The position numbers and the translations under genes are program-made. Shown in pieces: positions 7,248 to 18,695 of a DNA stretch of 64,000 nucleotides; the first letter of the stretch is position 1, and every line of letters begins with the position of its first letter. Source of the stretch: an uncultured Massilia sp. Its GTDB lineage: Bacteria > Pseudomonadota > Gammaproteobacteria > Burkholderiales > Burkholderiaceae_D. Where the stretch lies: NCBI RefSeq assembly GCF_913773735.1, contig NZ_CAJYEB010000034.1:1-64000 (forward strand), in the 5' to 3' direction. Under the pieces are notes generated by a model. That model was not told the DNA's origin. It searched no databases and worked only from the letters and a program-made list of their open reading frames with translations.

Positions 7248-8546
7248 ATGAGATTGCCACCCGCGATTCTCGGCAATGCGGAAGAGGTATTGCGCGAGAT
7301 CCTGCGCTTCACCGCGCCTGCCGACGTCACCCTGTCGCGCTACTTCAAGGACCATCCCCGCCTGGGCGGCCGCGAGCGCGGCGCCATCGCCGAATGCGTC
7401 TATGCCGTGCTGCGCAACAAGACCTTCTACACCGACTTCGCCGGCGGCGCGACCATGCGCCGCCTGGTCCTGATGGGCATGGCCGACGCGGTCGGCGCCG
7501 AATCCCTGGGCGGCCTGTCGGAAGACGAAACCGCCTTCCTGGCGCGCATCCAGGAGATCGACCGCAGCCTGCTGCCGGCGAAGCAGCGCGCCAACCTGCC
7601 GGACTGGCTGTACGAGAAATTCGTCGCCCAGTACGGCGAAGCGGAAACCCAGCAGCTGGCCGCGGTGCTGAACACGCCGGCCCCGCTCGACCTGCGCGTC
7701 AATTCGCTCAAGGCCGACCGCGAGAAGGTGATCGCCGAACTGGCGAGCGCCCCGATCAAGGCCGAACCGACCCCGTACGCGCCGCTGGGCCTGCGCGTCT
7801 GGAAGAAGCCGGCGCTGCAGAACCTGCCGCTGTTCAAGGAAGGCGCGATCGAGGTGCAGGACGAGGGCAGCCAGGTGCTGGCCCAGCTGCTCGGCGCGCG
7901 CCGCGGCGAGATGGTGGTCGACTTCTGCGCCGGCGCCGGCGGCAAGACGCTGGCCATCGGCGCGATCATGCGCAATACCGGCCGCCTGTACGCCTTCGAC
8001 GTGTCGGAAAAGCGCCTGGCCAAGCTCAAGCCGCGCATGGCGCGCAGCGGCCTGTCGAACGTGCATCCGGTCGTGATCGCGCACGAGCGCGACGCCAAGG
8101 TCAAGCGCCTGGCCGGCAAGATCGACCGCGTGCTGGTCGACGCGCCGTGCTCGGGCATGGGCACGCTGCGCCGCAACCCGGACGTCAAGTGGCGCCAGCA
8201 GCCGGAAGGCGTGGCCGAGCTGACCGCCAAGCAGGCCGCGATCCTGGACGGCGCCGCGCGCCTCGTGAAGTTCGGCGGCCGCCTGGTGTATGCGACCTGC
8301 AGCCTGCTGGACGAAGAGAACGACGCCATCGTGCAGGGCTTCCTGGCCGCGCACCCGGACTTCGAACTGGTGCCGATGCACCAGGCCCTGGCGGAACAGC
8401 GCATCGAGCTGGAGATGGGCGACTATCTCAAGATGCTGCCGCACAAGCACGGCACCGACGGATTCTTCGCCGCCGTGCTCGAGCGCAAGGCCACGCCTGC
8501 CAAGCCGGCCGTCGAAGACACCGCAGACGCCGACGACGCGCAGTAA
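7248..8546 (+). CDS. RsmB/NOP-family SAM-dependent rRNA (cytosine-C5) methyltransferase
   Basis: The 432-residue protein has a NusB-like helical N-terminal part (~1-140), 'VQDEGSQVLAQLL', the SAM motif 'FCAGAGGKTL', and the two family cysteines in 'DAPCSGMGTLRRNPD' and 'YATCSLLDEEN', one acting as nucleophile and one releasing the product. This fits methylation of cytosine in rRNA. I do not assign rsmB itself because Burkholderiales often carry a separate rsmB near fmt. The acidic C-terminal tail is species-specific. The next gene starts 3 nt after the stop. Confidence 0.88.
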   Translation: MRLPPAILGNAEEVLREILRFTAPADVTLSRYFKDHPRLGGRERGAIAECVYAVLRNKTFYTDFAGGATMRRLVLMGMADAVGAESLGGLSEDETAFLARIQEIDRSLLPAKQRANLPDWLYEKFVAQYGEAETQQLAAVLNTPAPLDLRVNSLKADREKVIAELASAPIKAEPTPYAPLGLRVWKKPALQNLPLFKEGAIEVQDEGSQVLAQLLGARRGEMVVDFCAGAGGKTLAIGAIMRNTGRLYAFDVSEKRLAKLKPRMARSGLSNVHPVVIAHERDAKVKRLAGKIDRVLVDAPCSGMGTLRRNPDVKWRQQPEGVAELTAKQAAILDGAARLVKFGGRLVYATCSLLDEENDAIVQGFLAAHPDFELVPMHQALAEQRIELEMGDYLKMLPHKHGTDGFFAAVLERKATPAKPAVEDTADADDAQ

Positions 8547-8549
8547 GGC

Positions 8550-9905
8550 ATGGATTCGCTGAGCAGCCTGATCGACGACCTGCTGGACGACCTGGGCCGC
8601 CCGGGCATGCCCTGGCAGGCCGGGACCATCGTCGCCAGCATCCTGCTCGGCTGGCTGGTCACGCGCCTGGTGCAGGTGTGGTGGCACCGCCGCCGCGGCG
8701 ACGCCGACAGCGTGGCGCACACGGGCGTGGACAGCTTCACCCGGGTCGTCTCGCCGCTGCTGGTGGTGGGCTTCCTGGGACTCGGCGAGTTCTTGCTGGA
8801 CAAGTATCGCTTCCATACCAACATCGTCAAGGTGGCGATCCCGATCTTCTGTTCGCTCGCCGTGATCCGCCTGGTGTTCTACCTGCTGCGGCGCGTGTTC
8901 GCGCGGCGCGGGCAGCTGGGCGAGACCTTCGTCACCTTCGAGAAGATCTTCGTGCTGGTCGTGTGGGTGGCGGTGGCGCTGTACATCGCCGGCATGTGGC
9001 CGGACATCTTCCATTTCCTCGACAGCTACCAGCTGCAGTACGGTCCCAAGAAGAGCAGCCGGGTGTCGCTGGCCGACATCCTGCAGGCCATCGTCTCGGT
9101 CGTCGTGCTGCTGATGCTGGCGCTGTGGGCCGGCACGGCGCTGGAAGAGCGCCTGATGGGCCTGACCACGCTGCACAGTTCGCTGCGCGCGGCGCTGGCG
9201 CGCGTCAGCCGGGCCGTGCTGATCGTCGGCGCGGTGCTGCTCAGCCTGAACCTGGTGGGCATCGACCTCACCGTACTGTCCGTGTTCGGCGGCGCGCTCG
9301 GCGTCGGCCTGGGCCTGGGCATGCAGCGCATCGCCAGCAACTACGTGTCCGGCTTCATCATCCTGCTGGAACGCAGCCTGTCGATCGGCGACATGATCTC
9401 GGTGACGAACTTCACCGGCAAGGTCACCCAGATCAATACCCGCTACACGGTGCTGCAGGGCCTGGACGGCGTCGAGACCGTGGTGCCGAACGAGATGCTG
9501 ATCTCGGGCGCCGTGCAGAACCAGTCGCTGAGCCACCGCCGCGTGCGCGCCGGCACCAAGCTCACGGTGGCCTACGGCTCCGACCTGGACGTGGTGATGC
9601 CCCTGCTGGTCGCGCAGGCCGTCGGCACCCCGCGCGTGCTGGAAGAGCCGGCGCCGGGCTGTTCGCTGTCGCGCTTCGGCCCGGACGGTTACGAGCTCGA
9701 CCTCGGCTTCTGGATCGCCGATCCGGAGAACGGGCAGGGCGGCGTCGCCTCCGAGATCAACAAGAAGATCTATGCGCTGGTCAGCAGCGGCCAGATCCGC
9801 CTGGGCTATCCGTCGGTGGACACGCGCCTGCTCGACAACCACATCGCCTCGGTTGTGGCGCGGATCACGCAACCGGCGGGCGAAGTGCCGCCGCCGGCGC
9901 CATGA
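8550..9905 (+). CDS. MscS-family mechanosensitive ion channel
   Basis: The 451-residue inner-membrane protein has several predicted transmembrane helices (~25-45, 70-90, 100-120, 135-155, 185-205, 230-260). These are followed by the MscS pore helix 'FGGALGVGLGLGMQRIASNYVSGFIIL' (quoted in part; ~250-275) and the beta domain 'GDMISVTNFTGKVTQINTRYT' with 'VVPNEMLISGAVQNQS'. It should release solutes on hypo-osmotic shock. It lies 3 nt after the methyltransferase gene and is probably co-transcribed with it. Confidence 0.9.
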   Translation: MDSLSSLIDDLLDDLGRPGMPWQAGTIVASILLGWLVTRLVQVWWHRRRGDADSVAHTGVDSFTRVVSPLLVVGFLGLGEFLLDKYRFHTNIVKVAIPIFCSLAVIRLVFYLLRRVFARRGQLGETFVTFEKIFVLVVWVAVALYIAGMWPDIFHFLDSYQLQYGPKKSSRVSLADILQAIVSVVVLLMLALWAGTALEERLMGLTTLHSSLRAALARVSRAVLIVGAVLLSLNLVGIDLTVLSVFGGALGVGLGLGMQRIASNYVSGFIILLERSLSIGDMISVTNFTGKVTQINTRYTVLQGLDGVETVVPNEMLISGAVQNQSLSHRRVRAGTKLTVAYGSDLDVVMPLLVAQAVGTPRVLEEPAPGCSLSRFGPDGYELDLGFWIADPENGQGGVASEINKKIYALVSSGQIRLGYPSVDTRLLDNHIASVVARITQPAGEVPPPAP

Positions 9906-10042
9906 TTGGCCGGAAGCGTGCCACGTATCAGTAGTTACGCGTAAAATGCGTATGCGTCATGCGATTCACATGACATTCTTTTTGCAGAGATCGTTCCAAA
10001 GAAAGAATGACCTGCCTCAAAGCCATCCATAGTGGAGCATCA

Positions 10043-11254
10043 ATGAACTTCCTCAGCAACATCCTGCACGCCGTGCTGTCCTTCATGGATGGCGGCCTGT
10101 TCGACCTGTCGGTCTGGCAGATGGTCGTGTACACGCTGGTCGTCACGCACATCACGATCGCGGCCGTCACCATCTACCTGCACCGCCACCAGGCCCACCG
10201 CGCGCTGGAGCTGCATCCGATCGTGAGCCATTTCTTCCGTTTCTGGCTGTGGCTGACCACGGGCCAGGTGACCAAGGAATGGGCCGCCGTGCACCGCAAG
10301 CACCACGCCAAGTGCGAGACCGTCGACGACCCGCACAGCCCGGTCACGCACGGTATCAAGAAGGTGTTGCTCGAGGGTGCCGAACTGTACCGCGCCGAGA
10401 CGAAGAACCGGGAAACCCTGGACAAGTACGGCCACGGCTGCCCGGACGACTGGATCGAGCGCAAGCTGTACACCCGCTACAGCTGGCTGGGCGTGTCGCT
10501 GCTGCTGCCGCTGACGTTCATGCTGTTCGGCGTGGCCGGCATCACGATCTGGGCCGTGCAGATGCTGTGGATCCCGATCACCGCGGCCGGCATCATCAAC
10601 GGCATCGGCCACTACTGGGGCTACCGCAACTACGACTGCAACGATGCGGCCACCAACGTGCTGCCGTGGGGCATCCTGATCGGCGGCGAGGAACTGCACA
10701 ACAACCACCACACGTTCGCGACCTCGGCCAAGCTGTCGAGCAAGTGGTACGAGTTCGACATCGGCTACGCCTACATCCGCACGATGGAACTGGTCGGCCT
10801 GGCCAAGGTCAAGAAGACCATCCCGAAGCCGCGCCTGGCCAAGGACAAGCAGCAGGCCGACTTCGACACGCTGCAGGCCGTGATCGCCAACCGCTACGAC
10901 GTGATGGCGAAGTACGCCAAGTCGGTCAAGGCCGCCTTCCGCGAGGAAGTCGCGCACCTGAAGCACAAGGCCGAGCTGGAATCGCGCTTCCTGAAGAGCG
11001 CGCGCAAGTCGATGCAGCGCGAGCCGGCCAAGCTGCCGGCGGCGCAGCAGGCACAGCTGGTCGAGCTGTTCCAGCACAGCAAGGCGCTGGAAACCATGCA
11101 CCAGATGCGCGTGGAACTGGGCGCGATCTGGGAGCGGTCGCACTCGACCCGCGACCAGCTGCTGCATCAGCTGCAGGACTGGTGCGCACGCGCCGAGGCG
11201 TCCGGCATCAAGTCGCTGCAGGAATTCTCGATGCGCCTGCGCAGCTATGCGTGA
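10043..11254 (+). CDS. Acyl-CoA/acyl-lipid fatty acid desaturase
   Basis: The 403-residue membrane desaturase carries the three histidine boxes of the family that bind the di-iron centre: 'HRHQAHR', 'HRKHHAK' and 'HNNHH'. Two hydrophobic hairpins surround them (~20-45 and ~155-195). It probably introduces a delta-9 double bond and adjusts membrane fluidity. The C-terminal ~120 residues are a charged helical extension beyond the catalytic domain. The ATG at 10043 is preferred over an upstream in-frame start because GGAG precedes it by 6 nt. A terminator follows. Confidence 0.9.
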   Translation: MNFLSNILHAVLSFMDGGLFDLSVWQMVVYTLVVTHITIAAVTIYLHRHQAHRALELHPIVSHFFRFWLWLTTGQVTKEWAAVHRKHHAKCETVDDPHSPVTHGIKKVLLEGAELYRAETKNRETLDKYGHGCPDDWIERKLYTRYSWLGVSLLLPLTFMLFGVAGITIWAVQMLWIPITAAGIINGIGHYWGYRNYDCNDAATNVLPWGILIGGEELHNNHHTFATSAKLSSKWYEFDIGYAYIRTMELVGLAKVKKTIPKPRLAKDKQQADFDTLQAVIANRYDVMAKYAKSVKAAFREEVAHLKHKAELESRFLKSARKSMQREPAKLPAAQQAQLVELFQHSKALETMHQMRVELGAIWERSHSTRDQLLHQLQDWCARAEASGIKSLQEFSMRLRSYA

Positions 11255-11275
11255 CCTGAACTGACCGGCAATGTG

Positions 11276-11304
11276 AAACGGCTCCCGCGGGGAGCCGTTT
11301 TTTT
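11276..11304 (+). terminator. Rho-independent terminator of the desaturase gene
   Basis: AACGGCTCCC pairs with GGGAGCCGTT across a short loop and is followed by seven T residues on the plus strand, 20 nt after the stop codon. A textbook intrinsic terminator. Confidence 0.9.
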
Positions 11305-11483
11305 GGGGCGCTGTTCGCGTTAATCGGGTTTCCTGTCCAGCTGCTTGCCGACCTGGACCGCTGCCCGCAGCAGCAGTGCCGGTGTCGTCGCCCGCTGGTC
11401 GTCCAGCACCCGCTGCCAGCCCGAGCCGTCGCGATGAACGCGAACAGCGCCTTGTTTTGTCCTCGCAAACGTCGTCGCGCCAT

Positions 11484-11507
11484 AAAAAAAGCCGCCAAAC
11501 CGGCGGC
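11484..11507 (-). terminator. Terminator of the rpmB-rpmG operon
   Basis: GCCGCC and GGCGGC arms with a 5-nt loop are followed on the minus strand by seven T residues. It lies about 25 nt downstream of the rpmG stop. The A-tract on the other side makes it partly bidirectional. Confidence 0.85.
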
Positions 11508-11530
11508 CTTTTTCGACGCGAGAACCAGGA

Positions 11531-11698
11531 TTACTTGATCTTGGTTTCTTTGTACAGAACGTGCTTGCGTGCTTTCGGGTCGAATTTGGTGATTTCCATC
11601 TTCGCCGGCATGGTGCGCTTGTTCTTGGTCGTGGTGTAGAAGTGACCGGTACCTGCGGTCGATTCCAGTTTGATCTTGTCGCGGCCAGTTTTTGCCAT
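11531..11698 (-). CDS. rpmG: 50S ribosomal protein L33
   Basis: The 55-residue basic protein [14 protein letters not shown]... ends '...[16 protein letters not shown]', the typical L33 sequence. The length is normal. It lacks zinc-binding Cys pairs, so it is the Cys-minus form. It lies 13 nt downstream of rpmB in the usual rpmB-rpmG order and shares its terminator. Confidence 0.97.
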   Translation of the reverse strand: MAKTGRDKIKLESTAGTGHFYTTTKNKRTMPAKMEITKFDPKARKHVLYKETKIK

Positions 11699-11711
11699 GA
11701 TGACTCCCTAT

Positions 11712-11948
11712 TTAGATTTTTTCGCCGCGGGCGCGCATGTCGGCCAGCACAGCGTCAATGCCCAGCTTGTCGATGACGCGCAGGCCGGCATTCGAAATAC
11801 GCAGGGAGACCCAGCGGTTTTCCGATTCTACGAAGATGCGGCGGTTCTGCAGGTTCGGCAGAAAACGACGCTTGGTTTTGTTGTTGGCGTGGGAGACGTT
11901 GTTGCCAACCATCGGGCCCTTGCCAGTAACTTGGCAAACACGTGCCAT
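11712..11948 (-). CDS. rpmB: 50S ribosomal protein L28
   Basis: The 78-residue protein starts [17 protein letters not shown] and contains '[19 protein letters not shown]' (the L28 signature) and '[19 protein letters not shown]'. An AAGGAG Shine-Dalgarno sequence lies 6 nt before the ATG. It is the first gene of the rpmB-rpmG operon, with a sigma70 promoter immediately upstream. Confidence 0.97.
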   Translation of the reverse strand: MARVCQVTGKGPMVGNNVSHANNKTKRRFLPNLQNRRIFVESENRWVSLRISNAGLRVIDKLGIDAVLADMRARGEKI

Positions 11949-11989
11949 AGCGCACTCCTTGAGTAAACTTCCACAATGGGAAAAACGAG

Positions 11990-12019
11990 AGTATAGCGTG
12001 AAAACAGCAGCGTAATCAA
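11990..12019 (-). promoter_or_regulatory. Sigma70 promoter of rpmB-rpmG
   Basis: On the minus strand TTGATT and TATACT are separated by 18 nt, about 45 nt upstream of the rpmB start codon. Both hexamers match the consensus well. Confidence 0.7.
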
Positions 12020-12288
12020 CAACTTGCGGAAAAAAATTGTTTCTCAATAAATCGAATGAATTTAACAATCGTAAAATCGGGCAAGCGCCATAGCGTAAAC
12101 CCCTGTTTTCACACCGTTATTTTCGCTGGTTGCACAAGTGCACGACGCCCTCGCCTGCAAACCGCTCTATAATGCAGCGTGGCCTGCCAGGCAATCGCAT
12201 CGTCGCCGGCCACCCACTGGAGCGTTGTCGCATCGTCGTGCAGCACGCGGACAGCGTCTCGGCATCTTCCACCAACGTCCTTCGCTCC
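11996..12288. other. Intergenic region between rpmB and the KaiC-like gene
   Basis: About 300 bp without a convincing gene. A TATAAT at 12168-12173 on the plus strand could be the -10 of the KaiC-like gene, but no good -35 stands 16-18 nt before it. If it is used, the leader would be about 110 nt. In-frame codons upstream of 12289 are open but lack a Shine-Dalgarno sequence. Confidence 0.35.
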
Positions 12289-13798
12289 ATGAACCACGCT
12301 TCCAAGTCGCGCCGCCAGGGGCGCGCCCCCACTTTCCGCATTTCCACCGGTGTCGACGGACTCGACGCCATCCTCAATGGCGGCCTGACGGCGCAGCGCG
12401 TCTACCTCGTCGAGGGGGCGCCGGGCACCGGCAAGACCACGCTCGGCCTGCAATTCCTGCGCGCCGGCGTCGCCCTCGGCGAGCGCGGCCTGTACATCAC
12501 GCTGTCCGAGACGGCGGACGAACTCGACGCGGTCGCGGAAAGCCATGGCTGGACCATGGACGGCATCGACGTCTACGAACTGGCCGGCGACACCGCGCTC
12601 GACCCGGACGCCCAGCAGTCGGTGTTCCACCCGTCCGAAGTGGAACTGGGCGAGACGACGCAGGACGTGATGGAACAGGTCGATCTCCTGCAACCGGCGC
12701 GCGTCGTGTTCGACAGCCTGTCGGAGATGCGCCTGCTGGCCCAGAACCCGCTGCGCTACCGGCGCCAGATCCTGGCCCTGAAGCAGTTCTTCACCGCGCG
12801 CGCCTGTACCGTGATCCTGCTCGACGACAAGACGAGCGAGTCCGACCAGCACCTGCACAGCATCGCCCACGGCGTCGTCAGCCTGGAGCAGATCGCCAAG
12901 GAGTTCGGCAAGGAGCGCCGCCGCGTGAACGTCCTCAAGATGCGCGGCATCGCGTTTCGTGGCGGCTACCACGACTACACGCTGGAGAAGGGCGGCCTGC
13001 GCATCTTCCCGCGCCTGGTCGCATCGGACCACCAGCAGGCATTCGTGCCGCGCGTGCACCCGAGCGGTTCGCCCGGCTTCGACGCGCTGCTCGGCGGCGG
13101 CCTGGTGGCCGGCACCAACACGCTGATCGTCGGCCCGTCCGGCATCGGCAAGACCACGCTGTCGGTGCGTTGCATGCTGAGCGCGCTGGAGCGCGGCGAG
13201 AAGGCCTCGTTCTACCTGTTCGACGAAGGCACGGGCACCTTCTATTCCCGCAACGCGAGCTTCGGCATGGACCTGCAACCCTGGGTCGACAACGGCCAGC
13301 TGTTCGTCCACCACATCGACCCGGCCGAGCTGGCGCCCGGCGAATTCACCCAGATGCTGCGCGACGCCGTCGAGCAGCGCGGCGTCAAGTTCATGGTGAT
13401 CGACAGCCTGAACGCCTACATGCAGGCGATGCCGGGCGAGCAGTACCTGACGCTGCAGATGCACGAACTGCTGTCCTACCTGAACCTGCGCGGCGTGACA
13501 ACCATGCTGGTGCTGGGCCAGCACGGCCTGGTGGGCGAGGTGCGCACCGACGTCGACCTGAGTTACCTGAGCGATACCACGGTGCTGCTGCGCTTCTTCG
13601 AGTCGAATGCGCGGGTGCGGCGCGCCCTGACCGTCATGAAGAGCCGGACCACCACCCATGCGCCGACGATCCACGAGATGCTGCTGGGCAGCGGCGGGGT
13701 GCGCATCGGCGCCCCGCTGGAAGGTTTCGAGGGCGTGCTGACCGGCCTGCCCACCTACCGCGGCAGCACGCCGATGATGAGTGTCCACGGGGAGCCGC

Positions 13799-13818
<20 letters not shown>
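12289..13818 (+). CDS. KaiC-like double-RecA ATPase
   Basis: The 509-residue protein has two tandem KaiC/RecA domains. Domain 1 begins 'TGVDGLDAILNGG' with Walker A GAPGTGKTT (43-51), Ser73-Glu74 where cyanobacterial KaiC has a Glu pair, and Walker B 'RVVFDSLSE'. Domain 2 begins 'SGSPGFDALLGGG' with Walker A GPSGIGKTT (282-290) and 'FMVIDSLNAY'. The motif LSYLSDT (424-430) corresponds to the KaiC phosphosite stretch. It should bind and hydrolyse ATP; a role in signalling with the overlapping histidine kinase gene is inferred from context. No kaiA or kaiB is present. The start is uncertain: 12289 has a weak RBS and the frame is open to 12130. Confidence 0.88.
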
Positions 13819-15508
<1,690 letters not shown>

Positions 15509-15524
15509 GGACCGGCGCGCCCCG

Positions 15525-16199
15525 TCAGAGCTGGCCGTGCTCGGCGAACGAGTGCACCAGCGCCCCGGCCACGACGATGTGGTCGAGCAGGCGCACGTCC
15601 ACCAGGCCCAGCGCCTGCGTCAGCGCGTAGGTCAGGCGCAGGTCGGCTTCGCTCGGCTCGGGCAGGCCGGACGGGTGGTTGTGCGCCACGATCACGCCCG
15701 CCGCATTGCGTGCCAGTGCCTCGACGACGATTTCGCGCGGATGCACGCTCGTGTGCGTCAGCGTGCCCCGGAACATTTCCTTGTCGGCGATCAGGCGATT
15801 CTTGACGTCCAGGAACAGCACGACGAAGGATTCGTGGCGCTGCCCGCCGAGCTTCATGCGCAGGTAGCGCTTGACCAGGTCCGGCGAGCCGAACGCCTCG
15901 CCCGCCTGCAACTGCTCGGCGATGGCGCGGCGCGCCAGTTCCATGACGGCCTGCAGTTGCGCGTACTTCGCCATGCCCAGGCCGTGGACTTCGGCACAGT
16001 CGTCCAGCGTGGCGCCGAACAGACCGTGCAGCGAGCCGAAGTGCTGCAGGATGTCGCGCCCCAGCTCCACCGCGCTTTTCCCACGCACGCCCACGCGCAG
16101 CAGCAGCGCCAGCAGTTCCGGATTCGACAATGCCGCCGCGCCTTCGCGCACCAGGCGCTCGCGCGGCCGTTCTCCTGCGGTCCAGTCGTTGATGCCCAT
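15525..16199 (-). CDS. radC: RadC-family JAB1/MPN domain protein
   Basis: The 224-residue protein has an N-terminal helix-hairpin-helix-like part ('LSNPELLALLLRVGVRGKSAVELGRDIL') and a JAMM metal-binding motif 'VIVAHNHPSGLPEPSEAD' (~170-187). The motif carries the H-x-H...S...D ligands of the family. Named DNA repair protein RadC by convention; its true function is unsettled. It is convergent with the hybrid kinase gene 17 nt away. Confidence 0.93.
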   Translation of the reverse strand: MGINDWTAGERPRERLVREGAAALSNPELLALLLRVGVRGKSAVELGRDILQHFGSLHGLFGATLDDCAEVHGLGMAKYAQLQAVMELARRAIAEQLQAGEAFGSPDLVKRYLRMKLGGQRHESFVVLFLDVKNRLIADKEMFRGTLTHTSVHPREIVVEALARNAAGVIVAHNHPSGLPEPSEADLRLTYALTQALGLVDVRLLDHIVVAGALVHSFAEHGQL

Positions 16200-16272
16200 G
16201 CGTTCCCCCTCGAAATCGGCGTGGGGTGGATTATCGGCCGGCTATGGTCGGCGGTACTGATCTGCGCCGCGC

Positions 16273-17796
16273 TCAGGTGCCGAACCAGCGCGCGGCCGCC
16301 TGCCGCAGCGCCTGGAGGTCGGGCGTGCCGTCGCCGGCCCAGGCGACGATGCCGTCGGGGCGCACCAGCAGGGCGCACAAGCCCAGGCGTTCCCGCGCAT
16401 GCACCGGCAGGTACGCCAGGCGGCCATGAAACGCGTCCGCCACGGCGGGAAGCGCGGCATCGTGCCCGAAATCGAGCAATAGCCCACGGCCAGGGCGCAG
16501 CGCCGCGTCGACCGTCGTGCCGTCCGCGAAGGCGAAGGCGGGCACGCTGCGGCCGACCAGTGGATGGTTGCCGCCGAGCTCGTACTGTATGGATATGCCC
16601 CACAGCCGGCCGGCGATGGTCGTGGCGCCGTCGCGCGTCGCGAGCAGGTCGCGCACGATGGCGTACAGGGCGCGCGCGTGCGGATCGGGGCGCATCAGCG
16701 CCACCTGGGCGCGCGACCAGTCCAGCACGCGCGCGCCGACCGGGTGGCGTTCGGCGTGGTAGCTGTCCAGCAAGCCGGGCGGGGCGGCGCCGCGTACCGC
16801 CGCCGCCAGCTTCCAGCCCAGGTTCATCGCATCGCCCAGGCCCAGGTTCAGGCCCTGGCCGCCCAGCGGCGCATGGATGTGGGCGGCGTCGCCGGCCAGC
16901 AGGACGCGGCCGGCGCGGTAGCGCGTGGCCTGGCGCGCGCGGTCGGTCCAGGTGGCGGCCAGGTGCACCGACGCGATGCCGACCCGGGTGCCGGAGATGC
17001 GGCGCAGCACCGCCTCCAGGTGCGCGCGCGTGACGGGCCGGCCGGCGTCGTGGAAGGCGCCGCCGTCGGCATCCTGCAGCGCGAGGATGCCCGGCTGCGA
17101 CTGGAAATACATGCCGTCCGGCGTCTGCACGCGGCCGGGACGGAGCAGGTCGGCATCCACCAGCTCCACGCTGGCCGAGTAGCCGGTGAACTGCGGCTCG
17201 GTGCCGGCGAAGTCGAAGCCGCCGGCCTTGCGCACGGCGCTGCGGGCGCCGTCGCAGCCGACCAGCCAGGCGCAGCGCAGGGCGTCGCCACCGGCGCCGG
17301 CGCCGGCGCTGACGGTGACGCCATCGGCATCCTGCACGAAGCCGGCGACGGCGCAGCCACGCCGGATGGCGACGCCCAGCGCCTGCGCCCGCTCCGCCAG
17401 CACCGTTTCCAGTTCCGCCATTTCCGCGACCAGGCTGGCGGGCGTGGCGGCGGGCAGGCGGTACGGCCAGCGCGCCGTGTCGACCAGGTCGCGGTCGAGC
17501 GGGATGCCGGCGAAATGGCCGGCCTGGCGCGGCGCCGCCGCGCTCGCCGCGGCGGAGAACGGAGTCTTCAGGCGCTGCGGTATCGCGAGCCGGTCCAGCA
17601 GGCCGCGCCGCGCCAGCGCCTCGATGCTGGGCGCCGTCAGGCCGCGCAGGCCGAAGGGCAGTCGTTTGAAGGGCGAGTCGGGCGTGGCGGCCTTGTCCAG
17701 GACCAGGACCGTGCAGCCGGCGAGCGCGAGTTCGCAGGCGAGGAAGAGGCCGACCGGACCGGCGCCGGCGACGATGACGTCGTGGGATGCAAGCAT
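16273..17796 (-). CDS. FAD-dependent monooxygenase (PheA/TfdB-type aromatic hydroxylase)
   Basis: This 507-residue flavoprotein has an N-terminal dinucleotide fold 'VIVAGAGPVGLFLACELA', the 'VGCDGARSAVRKAGG' DG motif (~185), the GD motif 'VLLAGDAAHIHAPLGGQGLNLGLGD' (quoted in part; ~290-310), and a C-terminal thioredoxin-like domain after ~400 typical of phenol hydroxylase-type enzymes. It should use NAD(P)H and oxygen to hydroxylate an aromatic or polycyclic substrate, identity unknown. It lies downstream of an AraC gene on the same strand. The start at 17796 has a poor RBS; 17829 is an alternative. Confidence 0.85.
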   Translation of the reverse strand: MLASHDVIVAGAGPVGLFLACELALAGCTVLVLDKAATPDSPFKRLPFGLRGLTAPSIEALARRGLLDRLAIPQRLKTPFSAAASAAAPRQAGHFAGIPLDRDLVDTARWPYRLPAATPASLVAEMAELETVLAERAQALGVAIRRGCAVAGFVQDADGVTVSAGAGAGGDALRCAWLVGCDGARSAVRKAGGFDFAGTEPQFTGYSASVELVDADLLRPGRVQTPDGMYFQSQPGILALQDADGGAFHDAGRPVTRAHLEAVLRRISGTRVGIASVHLAATWTDRARQATRYRAGRVLLAGDAAHIHAPLGGQGLNLGLGDAMNLGWKLAAAVRGAAPPGLLDSYHAERHPVGARVLDWSRAQVALMRPDPHARALYAIVRDLLATRDGATTIAGRLWGISIQYELGGNHPLVGRSVPAFAFADGTTVDAALRPGRGLLLDFGHDAALPAVADAFHGRLAYLPVHARERLGLCALLVRPDGIVAWAGDGTPDLQALRQAAARWFGT

Positions 17797-17874
17797 GGTG
17801 GTGTGTCGTCGTGGGATCGAAGACCGCACGATACGGCCACGCCGCCATGCCGTTCTTGTACGAATGCGACAAAT

Positions 17875-18645
17875 TCAGGGCGCGCGCGCGCGCCGCCGCT
17901 GCGCGAAGACGGCCGGCGTCATGCCGGCATAGCGCCGGAACGCGCGGTTCAGGTGCGACTGGTCCGCATAGCCCAGTTCCTGCGCCAGCGCGGCGAGCGG
18001 GGTGTCCGGATCGGTCCACAGGCGGTTGCGCGCCTGCTCGAAGCGGACCAGGCTGGACACGTCCTTCACGGTGCGGCCGGATGCCCGCTTGAAGCGGCGT
18101 TCCAGCGTGCGCACGGTGGCGTGCGCGCCGGCCGCCACCTGGCCGACCGGCAGCGTGCCGCCCGCGTCGCGGATGGCGCCGCCGGCGCGCGCCAGCAGGG
18201 CGTCGACGGCGGTCCGCGCCGCCAGGAAATGCGCGCTGGCGGCCGCGATCGCGTCGGCCGGCCGGCCCGCCACCAGGCCGGCGGCCACGTCGTGCTGCAG
18301 GACGGCCAGCGGATGGGTGTCGAGCGCGGCGCTGCCGGTGCCGGATGGCAGGCCGAGCAGTTCGTACACGGTCCAGGGAAAGCAGCGGATGCCGAGGATG
18401 TCCACCGGCCCGTCCGCGCGCAGGCGCGCGGGCCCGTCCAGCAGTCCCATCAGGAACGGCGACGGCAGCGGCCGCCAGCCGCCGGGGCCGGCCAGGGCGA
18501 ACGGCCCGCCGGCATGGAAGACGATCTCGGCATAACCGTCCGGCATGACCTCGAACGGCGCCGCGTCCTGGCCGCGCCGCAGGTGCCAGAAGCACGCGAC
18601 CACGTCGCGCAGCGGCGCCGGAGGAGGATATTCGCGATGGTGCAT
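17875..18645 (-). CDS. AraC-family transcriptional regulator
   Basis: The 256-residue protein has an N-terminal DUF6597-like sensor region ('PLRDVVACFWHLRRG') and a C-terminal double helix-turn-helix: 'TVRTLERRFKRASGRTVKDVSSLVRFEQAR' (first part) then 'LGYADQSHLNRAFRRYAGMTPAVF' (quoted in parts; ~190-250). It lies between the SDR gene upstream and the flavin monooxygenase downstream, all co-oriented, so it likely controls this small cluster. The start MHHREY at 18645 is the best fit; the frame stays open far upstream without coding character. Confidence 0.88.
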   Translation of the reverse strand: MHHREYPPPAPLRDVVACFWHLRRGQDAAPFEVMPDGYAEIVFHAGGPFALAGPGGWRPLPSPFLMGLLDGPARLRADGPVDILGIRCFPWTVYELLGLPSGTGSAALDTHPLAVLQHDVAAGLVAGRPADAIAAASAHFLAARTAVDALLARAGGAIRDAGGTLPVGQVAAGAHATVRTLERRFKRASGRTVKDVSSLVRFEQARNRLWTDPDTPLAALAQELGYADQSHLNRAFRRYAGMTPAVFAQRRRARAP

Positions 18646-18695
18646 GCGGGCACGATAGCATGCCCGCGGGCTTCGGCTTCGGCTTCGGCTCCGGC

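Noticed and set aside
7236..9872. 878-codon minus-strand ORF
   Set aside because: Antisense shadow of the RNA methyltransferase and MscS genes, which have clear catalytic motifs on the plus strand.
11319..11490. Minus-strand open frame of ~55 codons between the desaturase and rpmG, ending 'VQVGKQLDRKPD'
   Set aside because: It looks faintly protein-like but has no start codon in frame and begins inside the rpmG terminator; could be a relic, not supportable as a gene.
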